Shown one piece after another: positions 17,348 to 25,057 of a stretch of DNA of 64,000 nucleotides. The translations under genes and the position numbers were made by a program. The DNA is taken from NCBI GenBank assembly GCA_013289875.1, contig JABCZC010000020.1:1-64000 (forward strand), in the 5' to 3' direction. The notes under the pieces were generated by a model. That model was not told where the DNA came from. It worked only from the letters and a program-made list of their open reading frames with translations, and did not search any database. How positions within the stretch are numbered: position 1 is the first letter of the stretch; each line of letters starts with the position of its first letter. Source of the DNA: Acidobacteriota bacterium (GTDB lineage Bacteria > Acidobacteriota > Terriglobia > Terriglobales > Acidobacteriaceae).

Positions 17348-17794
17348 ATGCCTCTCATCCAAGCTTGCAAAAACTGTGGCACAAAAAACCGCATTCCCGC
17401 CGCGCATCTGGCCGACACCGGCCGTTGCGGAGCCTGCAAGAATCCTCTGCCCCCGATGGACGAGCCCATCCCCGTCGACACCGCTCTCTTCGACGAAATC
17501 ATCCAGAACGCCCGCGTCCCCGTGCTCGTCGATTTCTGGGCCGACTGGTGCGGACCCTGTCAGTTGGCCGCGCCCCGCGTCGCCCGCACCGCCGCCGAGA
17601 TGGCCGGCCACGCCATCGTTCTCAAAGTCGATACCGAGAAGGACCCCCAGCTCTCCGTGCGCTACAACATCCGCGGCATCCCCAACTTCATCGTTTTCGC
17701 TGGCGGCAAGCTGGTAAATCAGCACGCCGGAGTCGTCAGCCACGATGAGATGGAAGCCTGGCTGCGCAACGCGAGTTCCACGATCGCCACATAA
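17348..17794 (+). CDS. Thioredoxin with N-terminal zinc ribbon (TrxC-like)
   Basis: 148 residues. The N-terminus has CKNCG and CGACKN, two CxxC pairs forming a zinc ribbon as in thioredoxin 2. The thioredoxin domain carries the active site WCGPC in LVDFWADWCGPCQLAAP and the cis-proline segment GIPNFIVF. Cytoplasmic disulfide reductase. The frame is open much further upstream as a shadow of pepA; the ATG at 17348 is the natural start. It could be a pepA downstream gene, with a 64-base gap. Confidence 0.92.
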   Translation: MPLIQACKNCGTKNRIPAAHLADTGRCGACKNPLPPMDEPIPVDTALFDEIIQNARVPVLVDFWADWCGPCQLAAPRVARTAAEMAGHAIVLKVDTEKDPQLSVRYNIRGIPNFIVFAGGKLVNQHAGVVSHDEMEAWLRNASSTIAT

Positions 17795-17801
17795 CAAAAT
17801 C

Positions 17802-17838
17802 AGGGTGCCCCACATTCGGATTTTCGGATGTGGGTCCT
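17802..17838. repeat. GTGCCCCA-type hairpin repeat
   Basis: The head GGGTGCCCCA opens an inverted repeat CCCACATTCG/CGGATGTGGG around an ATTTT-containing loop. It lies in the short gap between the thioredoxin and AIM24-like genes and could act as a terminator or mRNA stabiliser, although no long T-run follows. Confidence 0.6.
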
Positions 17839-17894
17839 TCCTATAGAATTCCTTCGTAAGCCCCCCGCCAGATTTCCCCCGCCAGGAGTCCTTC

Positions 17895-18647
17895 ATGCAA
17901 AATCGCATCGTCGGCACCACCATGCCGGTCCTCGAATTCATCCTCGAACCCAACGACGCCGTCATCTCCGAGGCTGGCGAGCTCTCCTGGATGTCCGGCA
18001 ATATGCAGATGACCACTCACACGCAAATGGGCGGAGGCGGAGGATTCTTCGGCGCCATTCGCCGCGTCGCTGGTGGCGGCAGCCTCTTTATGACCGAGTA
18101 CCGCCCCTACGGAGGACCCGGAGAAGTGGCCTTCGCCACTCGGTTCCCCGGCCACATCGTTCCGGTCGAGCTCAACCACGGCCGCGAGATCATGATTCAT
18201 CGCCACGGCTTCCTCTGCGCCACGCCGCAGATCACCCTCGGCGTCGGCTTCCAGCAATCGCTCGGCGCAGGCATCTTCGGCGGAGACGGCTTCCGCCTCC
18301 AGCGCGTCGGCGGCGTCGGCCTCGCGTGGATGGAGCTCTCCGGCGAAGTGATCGAAAAAAATCTCCGCCCCGGTGAAACCATCCGCGTCCACCCCGGCCA
18401 CGTGGGAGCCTTCGAAGCCAACGTCCCCTTTCAGATCACCACCGTCCCCGGCATCCGCAACATGATCTTCGGCGGCGACGGCATCTTCCTCGCCCAGCTC
18501 ACCGGACCCGGCAAGGTCTGGCTGCAGACGCTGCCCATCTCGCGTCTCGCCCACGCGCTTGTGCCTTACATGCCTTCGCCCGGCGCAGAGCGAGCCGAGG
18601 GTGGAGTCGTCGGCGGTATCATCGGCTCCATGCTTGGCGGACGATAG
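17895..18647 (+). CDS. AIM24/TIGR00266-family protein
   Basis: 250 residues rich in glycine, with the repeated beta-strand pattern of the AIM24 (TIGR00266) family: ISEAGELSWMSGNMQM, FFGAIRRVAGGGSLFMTEY, and GGDGIFLAQLTGPGKVWLQT near the end. The tail has a glycine-rich GGVVGGIIGSMLGG. Bacterial members are of unknown function. It lies 14 bases before the noncoding start of the downstream peptidase region, so the two may share a transcript. Confidence 0.85.
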   Translation: MQNRIVGTTMPVLEFILEPNDAVISEAGELSWMSGNMQMTTHTQMGGGGGFFGAIRRVAGGGSLFMTEYRPYGGPGEVAFATRFPGHIVPVELNHGREIMIHRHGFLCATPQITLGVGFQQSLGAGIFGGDGFRLQRVGGVGLAWMELSGEVIEKNLRPGETIRVHPGHVGAFEANVPFQITTVPGIRNMIFGGDGIFLAQLTGPGKVWLQTLPISRLAHALVPYMPSPGAERAEGGVVGGIIGSMLGGR

Positions 18648-18694
18648 TCCGCCATAAAGAATTGCGCAACACCCGAAAGGAACACCAAATCGCA

Positions 18695-20974
18695 GTGAAG
18701 AAATCCCGCCTTTTCAGCACCGCCTCGCTCACGCTTCTCCTCGCAGTGCCGGCAGCCTTCGCGCAGCTCTCCCCGCAATTCACCGCCACGCTCGATCGTA
18801 TGTTCAACAAGCACGAGTTCGCCTCCGCGCCCTTCGGCCCCGCGCGCTGGCTGCATGACGGAGCCGAATACACCACGGTCGAGCCTTCGTCTGAAGGCCC
18901 GAAAGGCAGCCGCGATATCGTCCAATATGAGACGGCAACCGGCAAACGCACCGTGCTTGTCTCTGCCGCGAAGCTCATACCTGCGCCAGGCGCCAAGCCG
19001 CTGAGCATCGAAGACTACGTCTGGTCGCCCGACAACCGCCTGCTGCTTATTTTCACCAACCCGAAGAAAGTCTGGCGTCGGAACACTCGCGGCGACTACT
19101 GGATCCTCGATCTCGCCACCAGTAAGCTGACGAAGCTCGGCGGTGACGCGCCCGAATCCTCCCTCATGTTTGCCAAGTTCTCTCCCGACTCGCGCAGCGT
19201 CGCCTTTGTTCGCGCGAACAATATCTATGTGCAGGATCTCGCCACCTACGCCGTGCGCGCCCTCACCACCGACGGCTCGACCACGCTCATCAACGGAACC
19301 TCCGACTGGGTCAACGAAGAAGAGCTGAACATTCGCGACGGCTTTCGCTGGAGCCCCGACAGCCAGTCCATCGCCTTCTGGCAATTCGATACCACCGGTG
19401 TCGGCGACTACACGCTCATCAATGACACCGCGCAGGAATATCCCCAGACCACGCAATATCTCTATCCGCAGCCCGGCACCACCAATTCCGCCGTGCGCGC
19501 TGGCGTCGTCTCCACTCAGGGCGGTCCCGTCCGCTGGGTCAATCTCCCCGGCGATCCGCGCCAGCACTACATTGCCCGCCTCGATTGGATACCCGGCTCG
19601 AACGAGCTCGTGATCGAGTACCTCAACCGCCTCCAGAACACCAACACCGTCTTCATTGCCAATGCCCAAACAGGCGACGCGCGGGCTCTCTTCGAGGATC
19701 AGGACAAAGCCTGGGTCGATGTGGTCGACTCCTTGGATTGGGTCAAGAAGGATAAGGGCCTCATGTGGCTGAGCGAGCGCGACGGGTGGCGTCACGCCTA
19801 TGTCTTCTCTCGCACCACCGGACAGCCGCAGCTCATCACCAATTTCGCCGGCGATGTGATGCAGGAAATAGCCGTCGACGACAACAACGGCTGGTTCTAC
19901 TTCGAGGCATCGCCCCAAAGCGCCACACAGGCCTACCTCTATCGCTCGCGGCTCGATGGCAGCGGATCGCCCGAGCGCGTCACGCCGTCGGATCAATCCG
20001 GATCGCACCGCTACGATCTTTCGCCGGATGGCCAATGGGCCTTTCACATCTATTCAACGTTCAACAAGCCGCCCGTCACCGAGCTTGTCCATCTACCCGA
20101 CCACAAGTCTGTGCGTGTCCTTCAGACCAATGACGAGCTGGCGCACAAGGTACAGGACCTCGTCGCGTCGCCGACCGAATTCTTCAAGGTGCCCGTATCC
20201 AACGGAGTCACCCCCGGAGTCACTTTAGACGGCTACATGATCCGCCCGCCCAACTTCGATCCCGCGAAGAAATATCCCGTCCTCGTCAATGTCTACGGCG
20301 AGCCCGCCAGCACCACAGTGAGAGATACATGGATGGGCAACGGTCGCCTCTTCCATGCCCTCATCGCTCGCGAAGGCTATATCGTCGTCAGCTTTGACAA
20401 TCAGGGCACGCCCGCGCCCAAGGGCAGGGAATGGCGCAAGGTAGTCTACGGCAGCGTTGGAGTGCTCTCCGCGGCCCAGCAGGCCGACGCCATTCGCGAA
20501 CTCGCTAAAGAGCGCGCCTACATCGACACGTCACGCATGGCCATCTGGGGATGGAGCGGCGGCGGATCGAACACTCTCAACCTCATGTTCCGCTCCCCCG
20601 GACTCTTCAAGGCCGGCATCGCCGTTGCGCCCGTTGCCGACGAGGCCCACTACGACACCATCTACCAGGAGCGCTACATGGGCCTGCCGCAGGATAACGT
20701 GCAGGGATACCATGACGGCTCGCCCATCAACTTTGCCGGCAACCTCACGGGACACCTGCTCGTCATTCACGGCTCAGGCGACGACAACGTGCATTTTCAG
20801 GGAACGGAGCTGCTCATCAACAAGCTGGTCGAGCAGGGCAAGCCCTTTGACTTCATGGACTATCCCAACCGCACCCACTCGATTTCGGAAGGCCCCGGAA
20901 CCTCGTTCCACGTCTACAGCCTGATCGCTCGCTACCTTGAAGAGCACGTGCCACCAGGCGGAGTTTCTCAATGA
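18695..20974 (+). CDS. Exported S9 dipeptidyl peptidase IV-like peptidase
   Basis: 759 residues from the GTG at 18695, which starts a signal peptide (KKSRLFSTASLTLLLAVPAAFAQ). The N-terminal beta-propeller (DPPIV_N) contains VWSPDNRLLLIF and WSPDSQSIAFWQFD. The C-terminal alpha/beta-hydrolase has the nucleophile GWSGGGS (Ser about 621), acid HGSGDDNVHF (Asp about 696/697) and His in YPNRTHSI. It should release N-terminal dipeptides, probably X-Pro/X-Ala, in the periplasm. A TTG at 18662 is an alternative start. Confidence 0.9.
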   Translation: MKKSRLFSTASLTLLLAVPAAFAQLSPQFTATLDRMFNKHEFASAPFGPARWLHDGAEYTTVEPSSEGPKGSRDIVQYETATGKRTVLVSAAKLIPAPGAKPLSIEDYVWSPDNRLLLIFTNPKKVWRRNTRGDYWILDLATSKLTKLGGDAPESSLMFAKFSPDSRSVAFVRANNIYVQDLATYAVRALTTDGSTTLINGTSDWVNEEELNIRDGFRWSPDSQSIAFWQFDTTGVGDYTLINDTAQEYPQTTQYLYPQPGTTNSAVRAGVVSTQGGPVRWVNLPGDPRQHYIARLDWIPGSNELVIEYLNRLQNTNTVFIANAQTGDARALFEDQDKAWVDVVDSLDWVKKDKGLMWLSERDGWRHAYVFSRTTGQPQLITNFAGDVMQEIAVDDNNGWFYFEASPQSATQAYLYRSRLDGSGSPERVTPSDQSGSHRYDLSPDGQWAFHIYSTFNKPPVTELVHLPDHKSVRVLQTNDELAHKVQDLVASPTEFFKVPVSNGVTPGVTLDGYMIRPPNFDPAKKYPVLVNVYGEPASTTVRDTWMGNGRLFHALIAREGYIVVSFDNQGTPAPKGREWRKVVYGSVGVLSAAQQADAIRELAKERAYIDTSRMAIWGWSGGGSNTLNLMFRSPGLFKAGIAVAPVADEAHYDTIYQERYMGLPQDNVQGYHDGSPINFAGNLTGHLLVIHGSGDDNVHFQGTELLINKLVEQGKPFDFMDYPNRTHSISEGPGTSFHVYSLIARYLEEHVPPGGVSQ

Positions 20975-20988
20975 GCTTTGATCAGAGA

Positions 20989-21027
20989 TAAATCCGGGTA
21001 CCGCACAGCTGGATTTTCGGACGTGGG
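20989..21027. repeat. GTACCGCAC-type hairpin repeat, degenerate family member
   Basis: CCGGGTACCGCAC is followed by GGATTTTCGGACGTGGGT. The right half is nearly the same as that of the copy at 17802-17838, while the left arm is degenerate. It lies just after the peptidase gene, between convergent genes. Confidence 0.45.
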
Positions 21028-21050
21028 TTTGCGAGGTCAATCGCGGCTCG

Positions 21051-21845
21051 TCAAAACGCCGCCCGATTCTGCTGCGGATACTGCTGAACCCGGTTCACCC
21101 ACGAGAGAAAAATCGCTTCCACCTGATCCTTCGAGTGATTGGCAATCACGAAGTGGTATTTCTCTCCTGTTTTGAGAACCACGCCGTCCTTGTGCGCCCT
21201 TGCGATGGCATCGACGGGAAAGTTGAGGTCGGCCTGGTTCCGACAGCTGAAATGAAGCCCCGCGCTGGTCAGCTCTAGCTGACCCGTGCACCCTCCGAAC
21301 GCCTTCTTATGCGTGGCCTCGAATCGCACCGGCGTATAACGCGGAATCGCGATCGGCGGCAGGCTCGCAGCCGTCACTGGAGCCTGTTTGGACACAATCG
21401 CGCCCCCCATCGGTGCTGCGCGAACAGGAATCACGGGCGATGGCTTCGCGAGAGATCGCGCTGACGGCGGCGGCTCAGGTTTCGCCTGCGTCTGGAGCTT
21501 TTCATCCGGTTTCGGATCTGCAGCGGCTGACTTCTTCTCGTGTGCGCCTAGATACAGCCCGCACAGCACACCGAACGCCACCAGCAATCCGGCTCCGGCA
21601 TTGACTGCAATGCCCGAGCTTGGTATCAGCCATGATCCTGCCGTTACTCCGTTATCCCCGTTAATCGGCGCGACATTTCCTCCACTCATCCGGCCCGGAT
21701 CCGGATCGTTTCTGAAAGAAGTTTGGCGTTTCCTGCTTTTGCAATAGCTACGCAGGTCGAAAATCTTCGCCACAGTAACCTCCTTGGCGCCGATGTTGGG
21801 GGAGATCCCGCACTTGCCCGCAGACTCCGATGGCTCGTCTTCCAT
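21051..21845 (-). CDS. Single-span membrane protein with C-terminal PH-like domain, hypothetical
   Basis: 264 residues from the ATG at 21845 (the frame is open to 22028 but overlaps the upstream lipoprotein gene). A cytoplasmic head with CKSRKRQ is followed by one hydrophobic helix (AGLLVAFGVLCGLYLGA), a Pro/Ala/Lys linker, and a ~90-residue beta-rich domain (CTGQLELTSAGLHFSC ... EKYHFVIANHSKDQVEAIF) resembling PH/GRAM-type folds. Function is unknown. A GTG (VTVAKIFDL) about 26 codons in could also be the start. Confidence 0.55.
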   Translation of the reverse strand: MEDEPSESAGKCGISPNIGAKEVTVAKIFDLRSYCKSRKRQTSFRNDPDPGRMSGGNVAPINGDNGVTAGSWLIPSSGIAVNAGAGLLVAFGVLCGLYLGAHEKKSAAADPKPDEKLQTQAKPEPPPSARSLAKPSPVIPVRAAPMGGAIVSKQAPVTAASLPPIAIPRYTPVRFEATHKKAFGGCTGQLELTSAGLHFSCRNQADLNFPVDAIARAHKDGVVLKTGEKYHFVIANHSKDQVEAIFLSWVNRVQQYPQQNRAAF

Positions 21846-21907
21846 CCTAGCCTCACCGGAACGGCGCAGCAACGCAACCTGCACGCTTATGCCCAACACC
21901 CTCGTCT

Positions 21908-22459
21908 CTACTGCGGCACCTGCCACCCCGCGCCCGCATTGGCCAGCGTCATCTGCCCGGGCTGCGGACCCGAGATGGCCGCTGCCATATCTGGAAACGC
22001 CGCCTTCATATCGTCCGTCTTCACCCACACCGGCACATCCATCAACGTCGCGTGATAATTCACCGTCGTCTCCAGGAAACCATCCTTCTTCACCGGCGGA
22101 GTAAAACCATCCACGCTGGTCACCACGCGATGCCCGTAGCAGAATCGGCCTTTCACCCGCTCGCCCAGCGGAGTCAGCGTATACCGCTCCACCTTGATCG
22201 CCGCTTCCATCTGCTCCTTCAGCACGCCTGCTTCGACCAGTGCATCCATGCGCCTTTTCTCAGCCTTGGCATCGCTCCCCGGGCTCACCTCGTAAGGAAA
22301 CTTCAGCGCATCCGGAAACAGGCATACATTGTGGCTCTCGAAATAGGTGTTCAGAGCCTTCTCAAGCTTGGGGTTTGAAGGTTTCGTGTCCGCCGCGCAA
22401 CCTGCCGCCAGCAGACCCGCGATTGCCGCGAATATCCATTTCTTTGCCGTGCGTTCCAT
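21908..22459 (-). CDS. Lipoprotein, hypothetical
   Basis: 183 residues. The ATG at 22459 starts a lipoprotein signal with lipobox LAAGC (IFAAIAGLLAAGCAADTK). The mature part contains a predicted helical region (LEKALNTYFESHNVCLFPDAL) and a mixed region with MDALVEAGVLKEQ and YTLTPLGERVKGRFCYGHR, which looks winged-helix-like. No family was recognised. It precedes the PH-like protein gene on the same strand. Confidence 0.7.
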   Translation of the reverse strand: MERTAKKWIFAAIAGLLAAGCAADTKPSNPKLEKALNTYFESHNVCLFPDALKFPYEVSPGSDAKAEKRRMDALVEAGVLKEQMEAAIKVERYTLTPLGERVKGRFCYGHRVVTSVDGFTPPVKKDGFLETTVNYHATLMDVPVWVKTDDMKAAFPDMAAAISGPQPGQMTLANAGAGWQVPQ

Positions 22460-22625
22460 CCTTGCTCCCTGTGGGTGGGTGTCCACCAACAAATGAGAAG
22501 CAAGGAAAGCCAGAATAGCCGCCTGTGCCAGTTACATATCACCAGTCCTCATCTGCCCATTTGCGTTACGCGGACCTACAACCATTCCCGTCCATCGGCA
22601 TCTTCTGTAGGGAACGTGAGGGACC

Positions 22626-22841
22626 ATGAAGATCGCGGGAATCGTTTTGATCGTCGCCGGCTTTGCGGCGCTCCTCTATGGAGGATTCACATACACTACG
22701 CACAAGAAGGCAGTAGATCTGGGCCCGGTCCAGATCGAGAAGACTGAACACCACTCCGTACCGCTCCCTCCACTCCTCGGAGTCGTCGCCATCATCGGCG
22801 GCGGCGCGCTGTTCTACCTCGGGGCCAAAGAAGGCCGCTAA
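22626..22841 (+). CDS. Small two-helix membrane protein, DUF3185-like
   Basis: 71 residues with an N-terminal helix (GIVLIVAGFAALLYGGFTY), a polar middle (THKKAVDLGPVQIEKTEHHS) and a second helix (LLGVVAIIGGGALFYLGAK). This layout matches small DUF3185-like membrane proteins. GAGGGACC lies just upstream of the ATG. Function is unknown. Confidence 0.72.
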   Translation: MKIAGIVLIVAGFAALLYGGFTYTTHKKAVDLGPVQIEKTEHHSVPLPPLLGVVAIIGGGALFYLGAKEGR

Positions 22842-22928
22842 GGCAACAAAGGGGACGAGCCGAGTCTCGATGGGGCGATCTTAGGGCTTTCGAACGGACT
22901 CGTTGGACTCGCCGCCGGCGTCAGCAAC

Positions 22929-24416
22929 TCAACGGGGTCTGCCGCCTGCGCCAGTTGCAGTTCCGGTGACCGGAGCTGAGACTGGCGCACCCATGGGATG
23001 CATCCCTAACGAAGAGTCAGAGGGCGCCGAAGGCATTCCCGATGCTGGGCGTTCCATCGAGCCCTGATAGCCCGGCCGTGACGAAGACTCTGTCCCGGCG
23101 TAGCCGGGTCGCCCACCCTGTGCAGTTGCGGATGAGGCGCCGTACACGGGCGCGATCGCGGTGCCGTGATGCGCCGCTTGTTCCGAGAACTGGCCCAATT
23201 TCCCAAAGTTGCCACGAGGAATTCCCATGCCTGCCGAGTCCTTGCGAAAAACAAAGGAATCGCGAGAAGCGGACCCGAAATCCGAAACGGTGAGCGGCTT
23301 CTGGTTCACGGACACAAGTGTCGATTCACCCGAAAGCGGTGCATGGACCGGCGGCTTGGGAAGCAGTTGATTATTGATCGTGGTTGCAACCGGAACATTG
23401 CCCAGTCCGTTCCATAAGCCGCCCGGTTGCCATCCCCAGCCCGCACCCGGGCAGGAGGTCCAGCTGCCATAATGGAACGGCGTCCATCCCCACGGATAGG
23501 GTGATACCCACGAGTAGCCCGCGCTGGGATAATATGCCCAGGTGCCGTTGGCGAATGGGCTCCATGATGCGCTGACGAAATAAGGCTGCCACATGGAACC
23601 GCATCCCGGAGCATTCACGAAGCTTCCGTAGTAAGCCATATCGCTGGTGCCGTAACTATAGGGAGAGTTTCCGAACGCGCTCTGGCTCGCGACGTTCTTG
23701 TGATACTCAGTGGCGTGGTTGTCCCAGGAATCATAGGGCTCGGAGGCCACATATTTGGCCGCCACCGGTGGATTCTGGTTCGCCAGATCGAAGCTGAACG
23801 TCTTTTTCCTGCCGATCTCCGTTGTGCCCGACGGCCCTTCGACGACGGCGGCGCCATCCTGCACAGTCAGCGTGGCCCGGGTCGGTTCCATCTGTAGCCG
23901 GATATGGCTGGACGGCTGGAGATGGACCTTCTGCTGGCCGAAGGTCAGCGTGAAGTCATTGCCTTTGGTGCTGACAAGGCTCGCATAAGCGATGCCCTTC
24001 ATGACCGTGACGGTAGACGCTTTGGCTCCCGAGGGGAGCAGCTCGAGCTGCGGAAACGCAACGAGAGAGTGCGGTCCCACGCGCAGCGTGCTGTTATCTT
24101 CGAACTCCACCTCGGCGACGCCCACACCCGTCTGGATCCGCGCCCGCTCGATGATCGGAATATTCGCCATGGCCTGTTCGAAGCCCACGCCGGTGTAGCG
24201 ATCCAGCTGCACATCGCCTTTCACCTCACTGAGGCGCACAATGCGCACCTTGGAGTAGGCGTGAGCCGGAGTCGAGTCTTGTGTATTCGTGACAGGCGTG
24301 GCTGCGTCGTTTGTCAACGTTTGTGCGGGTGTCTCGTTCTGTTGCGCGGGCAGTGCGGTTGCGATCAGCGCTATCGCCAGCAGAGATGTTGCGGTGGCTC
24401 CAGAAGTAATGTGCAT
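22929..24416 (-). CDS. Exported FecR-domain protein with aromatic-rich repeat region (DUF6600-like)
   Basis: About 495 residues from the ATG at 24416 (GGAGG five bases upstream), with a signal peptide. Residues about 50-200 form a FecR-type beta domain (VRLSEVKGDVQLDRYTG, TRATLTVQDGAAVVEGPSG). The middle is rich in Trp/Tyr/Pro (WSPFANGTWAYYPSAGYSWV, WGWTPFHYGSW), the pattern often annotated DUF6600. The C-terminus is Pro/Gly/Ser-rich and probably disordered. There is no sigma factor next to it, so classic FecR signalling is unlikely. It probably acts in the periplasm or at the cell surface. Confidence 0.8.
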   Translation of the reverse strand: MHITSGATATSLLAIALIATALPAQQNETPAQTLTNDAATPVTNTQDSTPAHAYSKVRIVRLSEVKGDVQLDRYTGVGFEQAMANIPIIERARIQTGVGVAEVEFEDNSTLRVGPHSLVAFPQLELLPSGAKASTVTVMKGIAYASLVSTKGNDFTLTFGQQKVHLQPSSHIRLQMEPTRATLTVQDGAAVVEGPSGTTEIGRKKTFSFDLANQNPPVAAKYVASEPYDSWDNHATEYHKNVASQSAFGNSPYSYGTSDMAYYGSFVNAPGCGSMWQPYFVSASWSPFANGTWAYYPSAGYSWVSPYPWGWTPFHYGSWTSCPGAGWGWQPGGLWNGLGNVPVATTINNQLLPKPPVHAPLSGESTLVSVNQKPLTVSDFGSASRDSFVFRKDSAGMGIPRGNFGKLGQFSEQAAHHGTAIAPVYGASSATAQGGRPGYAGTESSSRPGYQGSMERPASGMPSAPSDSSLGMHPMGAPVSAPVTGTATGAGGRPR

Positions 24417-24707
24417 ATCCGCCTCCTTCATTCCATAGCTGGGCCTTAGCTGGCCCATACCCAGGGGATGTTCGATGTAGAAGACGCTCGAGCAGAAGAA
24501 AGACCCTGAAAAGGAGAACGTGCTAAGTCGGGGCGCGATGAAGTCACGCGCTTTGCAGGCATGCTAGCACCGGAAATCAAGGATGGCCAGCACGCGATTT
24601 CCATCTCCTGAAAAGTCCCGCTCTCCGATCTGATGGCGTCGGGCCACCTGTTGACATTCAACTGGTGCAAGCCGCAAAGTATCTGTTGAAGGACTACAGG
24701 AAGACGA

Positions 24708-25049
24708 ATGGGCGGCGAGAACAAAGCAGACGTTTTGCAGGGGACTCTCGATCTGATGGTGTTGAAAACATTGGAATCGATGGGTCCTGCGCACGGCTAC
24801 GGCATTGCGCGTCGAATCGAGCAGGTTAGCAGCGATAGTTTAAGCCTGAACCAGGGGACCATTTATCCAGCGCTTCTTCGCTTGCAGCAGCGTGGTTGGA
24901 TCAACTCGGAATGGGGAGTCTCCGAGAACAATCGCCGCGCCAAATACTATTCACTCAGCCGCCTGGGAAAGAAACAGATAGATAAGGAGACTGAAAACTG
25001 GGAGCGGATTGCCGCGACAATGGCACGCTTTCTTGCTCCCGCCCGGTAG
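24708..25049 (+). CDS. PadR-family transcriptional regulator (ADOP-associated)
   Basis: 113 residues. The core DVLQGTLDLMVLKTLESMGPAH, GYGIARRIEQVS and LNQGTIYPALLRLQQRGWI is the PadR winged-helix signature. It is followed nine bases later by the duplicated permease gene, the standard arrangement of the acidobacterial ADOP family, so it probably controls that permease. Confidence 0.92.
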   Translation: MGGENKADVLQGTLDLMVLKTLESMGPAHGYGIARRIEQVSSDSLSLNQGTIYPALLRLQQRGWINSEWGVSENNRRAKYYSLSRLGKKQIDKETENWERIAATMARFLAPAR

Positions 25050-25057
25050 GTGCCGCG

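Noticed and set aside
18566-20047. 493-codon minus-strand frame across the DPP-IV-like gene
   Set aside because: It mirrors a well-supported peptidase gene in a GC-rich region. The translation is Gly/Arg/Val-rich with no domain.
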